64,000 nt of DNA, from positions 62,001-126,000 of the forward strand of contig NZ_ANAH02000007.1 of the NCBI RefSeq assembly GCF_000335475.2, read 5' to 3'. The position numbers were made by a program, and so were the translations under genes. Below, in pieces: positions 16,563-25,486 of this stretch. The notes beneath the pieces were generated by a model that had not been told where the DNA came from, did no database searches, and was given only the letters and a program-made list of their open reading frames with translations. Each line of letters begins with the position of its first letter. Position 1 is the stretch's first letter. The stretch is from Cystobacter fuscus DSM 2262 (GTDB taxonomy: Bacteria; Myxococcota; Myxococcia; Myxococcales; Myxococcaceae).

Positions 16563-17327
16563 TCAGCGCAGCACGCGGCCGGGAAGGCTCAGGTCACCGG
16601 AGGCGACGTCGAAGGTGCCCGTGACGCACAGCAACGGGTCGTGCAGGTTGGCGTTCACCTTGAGGGCCGCGGTGACACCGTCGTAGTTGAACTGCGCGGG
16701 GAAGGTGGCGGCCTCCTCGGGGATGCGCACCTCCACCACCTGTCCCCGCAGCGCGGGCTTGAAGCCTGGGGAGTCGATGAGGATGGGCAGGCCGGGCCAC
16801 GTCTTCGGCAGCTTCGGCCTGGTGCCCTCCGGGATGTCGCGCACCTTGAGGCCGCCGGGACAGGAGGCGTCCTTCACCAGCACCACCCAGTGGCTGTGCC
16901 ACAGGTTGCCGTCGTTGCCCTTGTTGCCGTCCCCGTTCTCGTCTTCCAGCGGCGTGTCGTCGAAGTCCGGGTGGGCCGTCAGCACGAAGGCGAGGATGCC
17001 CTGCGCGGCGTCGAAGCCCACCGCCCCCGAGTCGATGGAGGTGGGCCAGACGTAGGAAAACACCTCGCTGCCGGCCAGTTGCCCGGTGGGCGTGGGCGTG
17101 AGTTTGCCTGCCTCCTCCCGCACCTCCTGACGGAAGAGGATGTGGCCGCCCTCGCGCCGCACCTCGGTGCGCACCAGGTCGAAGGAGGCCGTCACCTTCG
17201 GGGAGACGGGCGCGACAAGGCCCTTGGCGGGCTTGCCTCGCTTGGGCGGTGAGTGGTTCTGATCGCCGTGGGCGAGCGCGAGCGTGGGGATGAGGAGCAG
17301 CGGGACGAGCAGGACATGGGACTTCAT
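16563..17327 (-). CDS. Secreted protein of unknown function
   Basis: The 254-aa product starts at MKSHVLLVPLLLIP, with GGAGG eight bases before the ATG. The signal peptide ends near LALAHGDQ. The mature part contains DENGDGNKGNDGNLWHSHWV, a calcium-binding-looking Asp/Asn/Gly loop followed by His residues, and a single Cys near residue 180 with another near residue 240. It is beta-rich and probably one domain. I do not recognise a defined family. It is a single gene, preceded by two palindromic operator-like sites (17347-17361 and 17395-17409). Confidence 0.75.
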   Translation of the reverse strand: MKSHVLLVPLLLIPTLALAHGDQNHSPPKRGKPAKGLVAPVSPKVTASFDLVRTEVRREGGHILFRQEVREEAGKLTPTPTGQLAGSEVFSYVWPTSIDSGAVGFDAAQGILAFVLTAHPDFDDTPLEDENGDGNKGNDGNLWHSHWVVLVKDASCPGGLKVRDIPEGTRPKLPKTWPGLPILIDSPGFKPALRGQVVEVRIPEEAATFPAQFNYDGVTAALKVNANLHDPLLCVTGTFDVASGDLSLPGRVLR

Positions 17328-17346
17328 GGGGGAGTGCCTCCGTTTT

Positions 17347-17361
17347 GTTTCGACCCGATAC
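17347..17361. promoter_or_regulatory. Operator-like palindrome 1
   Basis: GTTTCGACCCGATAC is an imperfect palindrome that recurs 48 bp away as GTTTCGACTCGATAC. It lies 20 bp upstream of the start of the secreted-protein gene. The arms (GTWTCG/CGAWAC) resemble TetR- or MarR-type operators. Confidence 0.5.
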
Positions 17362-17394
17362 CAAATGCCCGCGGCGCCCCAGTTTGTCAAGAAT

Positions 17395-17409
17395 GTTTCG
17401 ACTCGATAC
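17395..17409. promoter_or_regulatory. Operator-like palindrome 2
   Basis: GTTTCGACTCGATAC is nearly self-complementary (12 of 15 positions, centre base included as unpaired). It is 15/16 identical with its extended left neighbour TGTTTCGACCCGATAC. The pair would cover the promoter of the 16563-17327 gene. No cognate regulator gene lies next to it. Confidence 0.5.
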
Positions 17410-17453
17410 ATTCACTCATATAGGAGCCGGCCACACGTACGCGCCTTGCAGAC

Positions 17454-17485
17454 TGATTGAGGTTCAATCAATCCCTGTTTTGACA
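17454..17485 (+). promoter_or_regulatory. Palindrome and -35-like box before the GH2 gene
   Basis: TGATTGAGGTTCAATCA (17454-17470) is a perfect 7-bp inverted repeat with a 3-base centre. It is followed by TTGACA at 17480-17485, 68 bp before the GH2 start codon. No strong -10 hexamer follows at 17 bp; weak candidates lie around 17503-17512. An operator controlling the GH2 gene is plausible. Confidence 0.4.
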
Positions 17486-17552
17486 ATATTCCTTGTTGGC
17501 ATCTGGTCTACCGATTACATCTCATTCAATCCAATTCAGGAGATTCCCCCGC

Positions 17553-20312
17553 ATGAAATGCAATCAATGGACTGGCGGCGCCGCCTTGCGCTTGCTGCCT
17601 TTGTTCTGTGGCCTGCTGTCGCTCCAAGGCGCTCAGGCTGCCTGGGCCCCCAAGACGCCACCCCTCTCCACGCCGTGGACCGCCCAGGTCTCCACCACCA
17701 ACGCCCTTCCGGACTATCCCCGTCCGCAGATGGTCCGCTCCGACTGGCTCAACCTCAATGGCGAGTGGCAGTTCGGTAACGCCACCGCGGGCCAGACGCC
17801 TCCCTTCGGCCAGAACCTCGCTGAAAGCGTTCTCGTCCCCTTCCCCATCGAGTCTGGCCTCTCCGGCATCAAGCGCTACCAGGAGCGCATGTGGTACCGC
17901 CGCACCTTCACCGTCCCCGCGGCCTGGAGTGGCCGGCGCGTCCAGCTCCACTTCGGCGCCGTGGACTGGGAGGCCACCGTCTACGTCAACCGCCAGTGGG
18001 TGGGCAGCCACCAGGGCGGCTTCGACTCCTTCAGCTTCGACATCACCCCCCAGCTCAACGGGGGCACCAACGAGATCATCGTCGGGGTGTATGACCCCAC
18101 CGAGGAGGGCGGGCAGCCCGTGGGCAAGCAGCGCAAGAACCCGAACGGCATCTGGTACACGTCCGCCTCGGGCATCTGGCAGACGGTGTGGCTGGAGCCC
18201 ACGCCCTCGGCCAGCATCACCCGGCTGGACATGACTCCGGACCTGGCCGGCTCCGCCCTCCGCCTCACGGTGCGGGGCACCGGCGTGTCGGGCCAGACGG
18301 TCGAGGCCGTGGCCTTCGATGGCACCACCCAGGTGGGCAGTGCCACCGGCGGCGTGGGCGCTGAAATCCGCATCCCCGTGCCCAACCCCAAGACGTGGTC
18401 TCCCGACAGCCCCTTCCTCTACGATCTGCGCGTCTCCCTCAAGAGCGGCTCCACCGTCGTCGATCAGGTGACGAGCTACTTCGGCATGCGCTCGGTGGGC
18501 CTCAAGCTCGTGGGGGGCTACCCGCGCCCGGTGCTCAATGGCCAGTTCGTCTTCCAGATGGGCACCCTGGATCAGGGCTACTGGCCGGATGGCATCTACA
18601 CCGCGCCCACCGACGAGGCACTCAAGTTCGACATCCAGAAGCACAAGGACCTGGGCTACAACCTCATCCGCAAGCACATCAAGGTCGAGCCCCAGCGCTG
18701 GTACTACTGGGCCGACAAGCTCGGCCTGCTCGTCTGGCAGGACATGCCCTTGATGGACAACCGAACGCCCTCCGCCACCGCGCGCGGCCAGTTCGAGAGA
18801 GAGCTGCGCGAGATGGTGGATGAGCACCGCAGCTCACCGTCCCTCATCACCTGGGTGGTGCAGAACGAGGGCTGGGGTCAGTACGACCAGGCCCGGCTGG
18901 CGGACCTGGTGAAGAGCTGGGATTCCTCCCGCCTGGTGAACAACATGAGCGGCATCAACTGCTGCGGCTCCGTGGACGGTGGAAACGGCGACCTGGCGGA
19001 CTGGCACGTCTACCCAAGCCCGGCTTCACCTTCCGCGTCGACCTCGCGCGCGGCGGTGCTGGGTGAGTACGGCGGTCTGGGCCTGCGCGTCCCCGGCCAC
19101 GAGTGGAGCCCCGGCAACGGCTTTGGTTACGAGATGGTCGCCGATAGCGCGGCGCTCACCTCCCGCTATGTGGGTTTCATCCAGGGACTGCAGAGCCTGA
19201 TGAACAAGCCGGGCCTGAGCGCGGCCGTCTACACGGAGATCACGGACGTGGAGAACGAGGTGAACGGCATGTACACCTACGACCGCGCCGTCCTCAAGGT
19301 GGACCTCAACCCGGTGCGCACCGCTCACCTCAACCTGATCGCCGCCTCGCGTCAGCTCAACAACCTGGGACTTCTGGGCGCTGGTGGCCAGTACCGCTCC
19401 CTGCAGGTGACGACGCCGGGCTACACCCACCGCTACGTGCGCCACCTCGACAGCCTGGGCTTCACCGAGGTGGTGAACAACGGCAGCAACGGGACGCTCA
19501 AGCAGGACGCGACCTTCAAGATCGTGCCCGGCCTGGCGGACGCCAGCTGCTACTCCTTCGAGCCGCGCAACTTCCCCGGCAGCTACCTGCGCCACTACGG
19601 CAGCCGCCTGCGCAGGGATGTACGAGATGGCACGGCGCTCTTCGATCAGGATGCCACCTTCTGCGCTCGCCCGGCGCTCGACGGGTCCCCGCTGTACGCG
19701 TCGCTGGAGTCCAAGAACAAGCCCGGCTTCTATGTGCGCCACCGCGTCGGCGAGGTCTGGTTGGAGGCCTTGGAGAACACCACGGGCTTCCGTCAGGACG
19801 CGACATGGGCCCCGGGAGAGGCCTGGTGGAAGAGCGACGCGAATGTCCCCGTGGGCGAGTACCGCTCCTTCCAGGTGACGACGCCGGGCTACACCCACCG
19901 CTACCTGCGCCACCTCGACAGCCTGGGCTTCACCGAGGGGATGGACGGCGCCAGCTCCACCACGCTCAAGCAGGACGCGACCTTCAAGCTCGTGCCCGGC
20001 CTGGCGGACGCCAGCTGCTACTCTTTCGAGTCGCGCAACTACCCCGGCCAGTACCTGCGCCACCAGGGCAGCCGCCTCCGCAAGGACGCTCCCGACGGCT
20101 CGGCGATCTTCGACCAGGACGCCACCTTCTGTGCCCAGCCGGGTCTGTCTGGCACCGGTGTCTCGTTCGAGTCCTTCAACTTCCCCGGACGCTACATCCG
20201 TCACTCCGCCGCCCAGGTGTGGACGGCGTCGGGGTTCGGGATCGGTTGGGACATGGCCACCAGCTTCAAAGAGGACACGAGTTGGAACATCGTGTCCCCC
20301 TGGGCTCCCTAA
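17553..20312 (+). CDS. Secreted GH2 glycosidase with two AbfB (CBM42-like) domains
   Basis: A 919-aa enzyme; the ATG at 17553 has AGGAG ten bases upstream and opens a signal peptide ending GAQAAW. Residues about 45-390 form the sugar-binding and Ig-like domains of GH2 (GVDW-type region VYVNRQWVGSHQGGF). The TIM barrel carries WVVQNEGWGQYD near residue 437 (acid/base Glu) and VLGEYGGLG near 503 (nucleophile Glu). Two beta-trefoil arabinose-binding AbfB units follow (about 612-709 and 768-918), each with YTHRYxRHLDSLGFTE and LKQDATFK. It likely removes galactosyl or related residues from arabinose-decorated plant polymers outside the cell. It is monocistronic, with pectate lyases nearby. Confidence 0.9.
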   Translation: MKCNQWTGGAALRLLPLFCGLLSLQGAQAAWAPKTPPLSTPWTAQVSTTNALPDYPRPQMVRSDWLNLNGEWQFGNATAGQTPPFGQNLAESVLVPFPIESGLSGIKRYQERMWYRRTFTVPAAWSGRRVQLHFGAVDWEATVYVNRQWVGSHQGGFDSFSFDITPQLNGGTNEIIVGVYDPTEEGGQPVGKQRKNPNGIWYTSASGIWQTVWLEPTPSASITRLDMTPDLAGSALRLTVRGTGVSGQTVEAVAFDGTTQVGSATGGVGAEIRIPVPNPKTWSPDSPFLYDLRVSLKSGSTVVDQVTSYFGMRSVGLKLVGGYPRPVLNGQFVFQMGTLDQGYWPDGIYTAPTDEALKFDIQKHKDLGYNLIRKHIKVEPQRWYYWADKLGLLVWQDMPLMDNRTPSATARGQFERELREMVDEHRSSPSLITWVVQNEGWGQYDQARLADLVKSWDSSRLVNNMSGINCCGSVDGGNGDLADWHVYPSPASPSASTSRAAVLGEYGGLGLRVPGHEWSPGNGFGYEMVADSAALTSRYVGFIQGLQSLMNKPGLSAAVYTEITDVENEVNGMYTYDRAVLKVDLNPVRTAHLNLIAASRQLNNLGLLGAGGQYRSLQVTTPGYTHRYVRHLDSLGFTEVVNNGSNGTLKQDATFKIVPGLADASCYSFEPRNFPGSYLRHYGSRLRRDVRDGTALFDQDATFCARPALDGSPLYASLESKNKPGFYVRHRVGEVWLEALENTTGFRQDATWAPGEAWWKSDANVPVGEYRSFQVTTPGYTHRYLRHLDSLGFTEGMDGASSTTLKQDATFKLVPGLADASCYSFESRNYPGQYLRHQGSRLRKDAPDGSAIFDQDATFCAQPGLSGTGVSFESFNFPGRYIRHSAAQVWTASGFGIGWDMATSFKEDTSWNIVSPWAP

Positions 20313-20678
20313 GCAGGTCGCCAGGAGTTCCGAGACAAATTCCGGCCGCATGCACAGCGTCTGGAGCATGTGACCGGCAAGGAGCCCTGCCGAGCTGGGG
20401 CTGACAGCATACGACAGGCGGAAGCTGGAGCGGGTGTTGCGGCAGGCGCGCGACGCCCGCTACTTCCGTCGTCTTCCTGGCCATCAAGCGTTTCCAGTGC
20501 CGTCGCGACGCGCTGCGCCACACAGGTCAGTGCAGGGCAAGGGGCCGTGTCACGGGCCAGAACTCCTTTGTTTTGTCGAGAACGTATCATCAACCGGTTA
20601 GTCATGATTTTCTCGTTCGAAACGTTATGATAGAGAGGGCTCCGCCAGTTCGGCTCATGTATTGAAAGAGGTGTTTAT
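20313..20678. other. Intergenic tract with a possible transposase scrap
   Basis: No intact gene is visible. At 20386-20460 the plus strand reads LTAYDRRKLERVLRQARDAR, which resembles the N-terminus of IS630-type transposases, but the frame is lost within 80 bp. The stretch 20565-20640 is AT-richer and should carry the promoter of the PL1 gene. GAAAGAGG at 20664 is a suitable ribosome binding site for its start at 20679. Confidence 0.35.
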
Positions 20679-22298
20679 ATGCGTGGAGCTGCTCCTTGCT
20701 TGTTTCTGCTGTCCATCGTGGGGGCCATCACTCCGAGCTGCGGGGGGGCGCCCTCTGAGCACGGGTTGGACGAGGCCGTCGGAGAAGTCGCCGAGGCGCT
20801 CTCCGTGGATACCAGCAAGACGTACAACATCGTCGGCGTGGGAAGCGACAAGTGCGTACAGCCCAAGGGCGGTAATACGGGAGCTGGTACCGAGGCGGTG
20901 ATTTCGGCCTGCAGCGGGGGAGTTGCCCAGCGGTTCCAATTCATCACGCAGTCGGGCGGCTACTACAGCATCAAGAATGTCTCCAGCGGCCTGTGTCTCG
21001 ACGTCACGGATGCATCGACGAGCAACGGCGCCCTGATCAAGCAGTGGTCCTGTTCGAGCGGGAGCTACCAGCAGTTCCTGGTCGAGGACACCGGCGGTGG
21101 TACGGTGAAGCTGACCGCCCGTCACAGCGGCCTGGTGATTGACGTCATCGGCGGGGGGACGAGCAACGGGACGGGGTTGCATCAGTGGGGTTGGGGTGGG
21201 TCGACGAACCAGACGTTCAAGCTGGTGGCCAGTGGCACGGCGGGTGGTGGTGAGGATCCCTGCGCCATCTCCCTCTCCGATAAGCCCGATGGCTTCGCCG
21301 CCCAGGCGGGTGGCACCACGGGTGGAGGGAATGCCACCCCCATCCAGGTCACGACGGCGAGCCAGCTCAAGCAGTACCTGGAGGATGGCCAGGCACGCGT
21401 GCTCCACATCATGAATGATCTGGACTTCAGGACCGCTGCGCGCACCGTGTCGGGATGCGAGAAGAAGGCGTCCTGTGACTCCCAGGGCAAATCCATCAAG
21501 GAGTTCCGGGTTTCGAGCACCTGCAACTCGGACGAGGTGACGGCCACCCGGACGCGCAACGAGACCACCATCAACGTCAAGTCGAACAAGACGGTGATCG
21601 GCATGGGCGACGGTGCCACCCTTTACGGGGCGTCGTTCAACCTTGGGAACCAGGAGAATTTGATCTTCCGCAATCTCGACATCCGCGACGTGAACCCCGG
21701 TCTCATCGAGGCGGGTGACGGGTTCACCATCACCTCGTCGAAGCACGTGTGGATCGACCACTGCTCGATCTCGCTCATCAGCGATGGCTACCTCGACGTT
21801 GGCACCACGGCCTCCGAGACCAGCGTCCATCCCGATTACATCACACTCTCGTGGACCTACATCAATGGGAGAAATCCCTACCAGTGTGGCGGTCAGCACA
21901 GCTTCGTGAACTTCGCCAACAACGCCAAGATGACCTGGCACCACAACTGGTACGACAACAGCTCGGGGCGAAACCCGAAGCTCGGTGGCGCGCTGATGCA
22001 GGCCCACCTCTACAATAATTACTGGCTCAACACGTCCTATTTCTGCGTCACCGCCGCGGAGAATGCGCAAGCGCGCGTCGAGAGCAACTACTTCGAGAAC
22101 GCGAGCAAGCCGCACTGGCTCCAGGCTCCGGGCGCGATCGCGATCGACAGCGGGAACGTCTACACCGGCAAGTCGACGTCCACCTCCCGGGATGTCGGTG
22201 GCAGCGTGTTCTCGGTCCCCTACTCGTATACCAAGGACAGTGGCACGGCCGCGAGGGACCGCATCAAGGCGTGCGCTGGACCGCGGCGGATACAATAG
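20679..22298 (+). CDS. Secreted pectate lyase, PL1 with ricin-type domain
   Basis: A 539-aa lipoprotein-like product: the signal ends TPSCGG, then a short propeptide-like linker. Residues about 50-185 form a ricin B-type beta-trefoil (CBM13) with CLDVTDASTSNGALIKQW. Residues 200-535 are a right-handed beta-helix of family PL1: INVKSNKTVIGMGDGATLYG, VWIDHCSIS (calcium region) and WHHNWYDNSSGRNPKLGG with the catalytic Arg. It cleaves polygalacturonate by beta-elimination outside the cell. Together with the PL10 and GH2 genes nearby it suggests growth on plant cell-wall pectin. Confidence 0.92.
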   Translation: MRGAAPCLFLLSIVGAITPSCGGAPSEHGLDEAVGEVAEALSVDTSKTYNIVGVGSDKCVQPKGGNTGAGTEAVISACSGGVAQRFQFITQSGGYYSIKNVSSGLCLDVTDASTSNGALIKQWSCSSGSYQQFLVEDTGGGTVKLTARHSGLVIDVIGGGTSNGTGLHQWGWGGSTNQTFKLVASGTAGGGEDPCAISLSDKPDGFAAQAGGTTGGGNATPIQVTTASQLKQYLEDGQARVLHIMNDLDFRTAARTVSGCEKKASCDSQGKSIKEFRVSSTCNSDEVTATRTRNETTINVKSNKTVIGMGDGATLYGASFNLGNQENLIFRNLDIRDVNPGLIEAGDGFTITSSKHVWIDHCSISLISDGYLDVGTTASETSVHPDYITLSWTYINGRNPYQCGGQHSFVNFANNAKMTWHHNWYDNSSGRNPKLGGALMQAHLYNNYWLNTSYFCVTAAENAQARVESNYFENASKPHWLQAPGAIAIDSGNVYTGKSTSTSRDVGGSVFSVPYSYTKDSGTAARDRIKACAGPRRIQ

Positions 22299-22355
22299 CC
22301 GGCCAAGGCCAGCCAAGGTGTCCAGCCAGGGTGTCAGACGATTCGTAAGGCCGAG

Positions 22356-22419
22356 CCCCCAGCGCCCATGCCATCGTCGCGGGATTGTCGATGCCGGGGA
22401 TCGCCGAACGCGCTGGGGG
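22356..22419. terminator. Inverted repeat between convergent genes
   Basis: CCCCCAGCGC (22356-22365) and GCGCTGGGGG (22410-22419) are perfect 10-bp arms around a 44-base loop that can itself pair. It sits exactly between the stops of the PL1 gene and the CapA gene. A bidirectional terminator is likely, though there is no U-run. Confidence 0.45.
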
Positions 22420-23547
22420 TCAGGTCCAGTGAAGCCAGAGTGAGCCGTCTCCTTCCAGGGTGACGCGAGTGCCGAACTGGCGGCCCTCCCGGTCCAGGAT
22501 GCCCTGCAACCACCCGGCGTCGGCGGAGGAGGCCCGGCACACCTGGAAGCGGCGCACCCGCATGGGCGTCATGCGGAAGGAAAGCAGCCGGCCGCTCGTG
22601 GGCTCCAGCGTCACGAAGTACATCAGGGTCAGGTCACCACGAAAACCTTCGTTGTCGCGGATACCTTCGTAGTCGTTCAGGAAGTCTCCACAGCCATAAA
22701 GGATGGGGCGCTCCCGGTGGATCTCGATGCCACGGGGATGGTGGGAGGAGTGGCCGTGGACAACATCCACCCCCGCCTCGTCGATGAGGGCCCGGGCGAA
22801 CTCCCGCTGTGCGGAGGGCACCTCGTAACCCCAATTGCCCCCCCAGTGGATGGAGGCGATGACGAGTGCTCCCGTGTGCTTGATGGCGCGCACCCTCGCC
22901 CCGATGCCGCGCGCCGTGGCGGGAGCCAGATTCTCCAGCAATTCCACCCCTGGCCTGTCCGTGCTCGCCGCCCACTCCGGCGGGATGCCGCTGCTCCTCG
23001 TCCCGAACGAGAACACGGCGACCCGGCCCTTGCCTGGGACGTCCAGCAGGGCGGGAGCCCGCGCTTGCTCCAGGTGGGTGCCCGCTCCCGCGGTGGCGAT
23101 ACCCACGCGGCTCAAGGTCGCCAACGTCTCGCGGAGTCCCTCGTACCCCCAATCCAGCACATGGTTGTTCGCCAGCGCGCAGCATCCGATGCGGGCGGCC
23201 GTGAGGCAGGCGGCGTGCGCCGGGCTCATTCGATAGTGGATGCCCTTGTCTGGCCACCACTCCTCGCTGGTGGTGATGCTGGTCTCCAGGTTGATCAACC
23301 GCACGTCCGGAGCTCGCCGCTCCAGCTCCGTGAGCGCATCACCCCAGATATAGTCGAGGCCCACTGGCCGGGGAATGGGACCGTTCACCTCCTCGGCCAG
23401 TGCGACGTAGTCCCGGGCGTCACGCACATAGGACTCGTACAGATGGGGCGGGCACGGGTGGGGGAGGACCTGGTCGATGCCTCGCCCGGTCATCACGTCG
23501 CCACAGAGAAAGAGAGTGAGGGCCTCCCCGTGTGCTGGCGCTGGCAT
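22420..23547 (-). CDS. CapA-family metallophosphatase-like protein
   Basis: A 375-aa protein; the start MPAPAHGEALTLFLCGDVM at 23547 puts the family's first motif near the N-terminus as usual, and the longer frame upstream has no conserved content. Visible motifs are LFLCGDVMTGRGID, LINLETSIT, ALANNHVLDWG, IHWGGNWGYE and VVHGHSSHHPRGIE, the Asp/His/Asn set of the CapA (poly-gamma-glutamate synthesis-type) metallophosphatase fold. There is no obvious signal peptide. Many such proteins are of unknown substrate, and no cap operon genes are nearby, so a role in capsule synthesis is not assumed. It lies between two pectate lyase genes. Confidence 0.88.
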   Translation of the reverse strand: MPAPAHGEALTLFLCGDVMTGRGIDQVLPHPCPPHLYESYVRDARDYVALAEEVNGPIPRPVGLDYIWGDALTELERRAPDVRLINLETSITTSEEWWPDKGIHYRMSPAHAACLTAARIGCCALANNHVLDWGYEGLRETLATLSRVGIATAGAGTHLEQARAPALLDVPGKGRVAVFSFGTRSSGIPPEWAASTDRPGVELLENLAPATARGIGARVRAIKHTGALVIASIHWGGNWGYEVPSAQREFARALIDEAGVDVVHGHSSHHPRGIEIHRERPILYGCGDFLNDYEGIRDNEGFRGDLTLMYFVTLEPTSGRLLSFRMTPMRVRRFQVCRASSADAGWLQGILDREGRQFGTRVTLEGDGSLWLHWT

Positions 23548-23865
23548 GCTCAACGCTCCAGCGCCGAGCCAGGGGCCCGACCGGCCGCGTGGTGCGAATC
23601 CCGTGGGGAGGTTTCGAGCACCCGCGTCATGTTCATGGCGGCCCACCTCCTCGAAACGCGGCGGAGTGAGCCGCGTCCTTCCGAGAGGGTGGACATGACG
23701 CTCATCGAGCGCATGGGAACACCAGCGCGAAGCGCCCGCGCAACCGCCCGGCGAGGATCCAGGCTCGCTGGGAGGGCACCGGACGTCCGACTCCGCCCAG
23801 GCGAGGCGCTGTGTCAGCGACCGCGCCCGAGTCGCCTGTCGTGCATCTGGCGGAGGGAGGCGACT
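23548..23865. other. 318-bp gap without recognised gene
   Basis: I see no coding sequence with family similarity. One inverted repeat stands out: GTTTCGAG at 23611-23618 and CTCGAAAC at 23650-23657 (8-bp arms, 31-base loop). The upstream region of the CapA gene lies within the tract. Confidence 0.4.
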
Positions 23866-25035
23866 TCAGTAGCCCACCGAGTCGCTGTAGTTGATCAGCT
23901 TGGTGCCATAGTCGCCGCCCCACTGGTAGCCGTAGCGGCGCTCGGCCTCGATGTCCATGATGTTGTAGAACTTGCCGCCGGTGCGGTCGCTGAAGAAACC
24001 CTTGTCCTGGTTCAGATCATAGAAGCGGTACCACATGGTGCTGCCGGACCGGGTCTGGATCGGGTTGTAGGAGTCGTCGGTGTTGCCCGAGGGGCGCTTC
24101 ACATAGGCGGTGTTGGCGACCTTGACCGTGCTTCTCTTGAACCAGGCAATCGCGGCCTGGACGGCGGCCTTGACCTCGGCGGTCTGCGGACGGGTCATCA
24201 GGAAGGCGACGATCCCCACCGATTCGCTGCCGCTCCTGGAGGGCAGCTCATAGGCCCGGGCTCCCTTCGGGGCGTAACTGGCCGGATCATGCTGGGCACA
24301 CCACACGGTCTTCACGCCGCCCTGAACGATCTGCGCCTTGAGGATGTAGTTCACGCCCTTGTCGATCGCGGTGGCGAGCTTCGCGCGCTGCTCGGCGGTG
24401 AAGATGTCGCCGTCGAGCGGCGCCTTCTGTCGCGAGGCATGATCGAGCAGCACCAGCACCCGCACCATCGCATTGTCGTTGAAGGTGATGTAGTTGGAGT
24501 AGCTCGTGCCGGTACGCGCCGGATAGACCTGCGGCCAGCCGCCCGAGGAGGACTGCATGGTCAGCAGGAAGTCGAGCGCCCGGCGGGCGGCGTCGCGGTG
24601 GTTGGTTTTGCCGCCGCGCTTGTAGACGTCGGCGAGGAAGAGGATTTCGGAGACCGTGGCGCCGTTGTCGATGGTGCCCAGTTCCACGCCGTTCGCGCCG
24701 AGCCACTCCGAGCGTGCCGCCTTGCCGTTCCAGGCGGAACTGTACCACGAGGGAATCTTGTAGAAGCCGCCGTGCGGCATCTGCCAGGAGACGATGTTGT
24801 TGGCCTTGGTGGTGTCGGCCGCGAGCGCGGTGGCCGCGTTCGTGCTGGTGCTGAGCCAGCTCTTGTAGGTGTTGAGTTCGGCGTACACCGGGTTGTTGGT
24901 CTGATCCAGGGTGGGCGCGCTGCTCGCGGCCGTGGTGATGCTGTACGGACCGCTGCCTTCGCCTTCCTCACCTCCGCAGGCGCAAAGCAGGTTCATGACG
25001 AAGAGGGTGACAAGGCCCGTGCGCGGTGAACTCAT
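23866..25035 (-). CDS. Pectate lyase, family PL10
   Basis: A 389-aa lipoprotein. MSSPRTGLVTLF is chosen as start because the signal peptide then ends LLCACGGE with a lipobox Cys. The catalytic domain shows the alpha/alpha-toroid PL10 signature: SWQMPHGGFYK, GTIDNGATVSEILFLA, SSGGWPQVYP, YITFNDNAMVRVL and ARAYELPSRSGSESVGIV, then WYRFYDL. These residues include the Asp and Arg used in calcium-dependent beta-elimination of polygalacturonate. Its position opposite the PL1 gene, across a CapA gene, makes a pectin-degradation set. Export to the outer membrane or surface is likely. Confidence 0.92.
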   Translation of the reverse strand: MSSPRTGLVTLFVMNLLCACGGEEGEGSGPYSITTAASSAPTLDQTNNPVYAELNTYKSWLSTSTNAATALAADTTKANNIVSWQMPHGGFYKIPSWYSSAWNGKAARSEWLGANGVELGTIDNGATVSEILFLADVYKRGGKTNHRDAARRALDFLLTMQSSSGGWPQVYPARTGTSYSNYITFNDNAMVRVLVLLDHASRQKAPLDGDIFTAEQRAKLATAIDKGVNYILKAQIVQGGVKTVWCAQHDPASYAPKGARAYELPSRSGSESVGIVAFLMTRPQTAEVKAAVQAAIAWFKRSTVKVANTAYVKRPSGNTDDSYNPIQTRSGSTMWYRFYDLNQDKGFFSDRTGGKFYNIMDIEAERRYGYQWGGDYGTKLINYSDSVGY

Positions 25036-25145
25036 CGTGGTTCTCTTTTCTTTCTCCTGCTCGCCAGAGTCCCCCTGGCGAGGCTGCGCTGATGCGCGGG
25101 CTGTCATTGTCCCTGATAATCCTGATTTCATCCAGCAATTAATGC

Positions 25146-25291
25146 TTAACCGGAATATCTGGGATGGCCGTGGGCGGTATTGTCGCCGGACAGCGTCAGG
25201 ACCTCGGACGCGCTGAGCGCTCGGTTGTAGAGCGCGAACTCGCGGGACTGGCCGGTGAAGAACTTGTCGGCGTTGTACAACGACCTGCCCA
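25146..25291 (-). pseudogene. 3' end of a LamG-type lectin-domain protein
   Basis: The minus strand reads SLYNADKFFTGQSREFALYN then RALSASEVLTLSGDN and a stop at 25146-25148. This is the usual C-terminal strand of LamG/concanavalin-like domains (F-x-G-x-I-x-x-F-A-x-Y-N-R-A-L-S-x-x-E-V). No upstream part remains, so the gene was lost by deletion. It probably belonged to the neighbouring polysaccharide-degradation set. Confidence 0.6.
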
Positions 25292-25332
25292 AACAGTTGG
25301 ACACCTTTCCCTACAAAACGCCCGGGGCCGCC

Positions 25333-25466
25333 TCAGCCCGGCCAATTGGGGAACTGGAAGCTGCGCGGCGGCCCCGCCAAGGCCGTGGGCTTGCCGAAGT
25401 TCGGGTTCACGGCCTCCGCCGTCGGCGGGATGAATCCGTCGTATCCGCCGAAGTTCTCTCGTGTTG
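25333..25466 (-). pseudogene. Possible C-terminal scrap of a TonB receptor-like protein
   Basis: The minus-strand peptide ENFGGYDGFIPPTAEAVNPN followed by FGKPTALAGPPRSFQF resembles the last beta strands of TonB-dependent receptors, which end with a similar aromatic-rich strand. The frame then ends at a stop near 25333. The match is short and by eye only. Confidence 0.3.
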
Positions 25467-25486
25467 AAGAGATTGAAGCACTCCGC

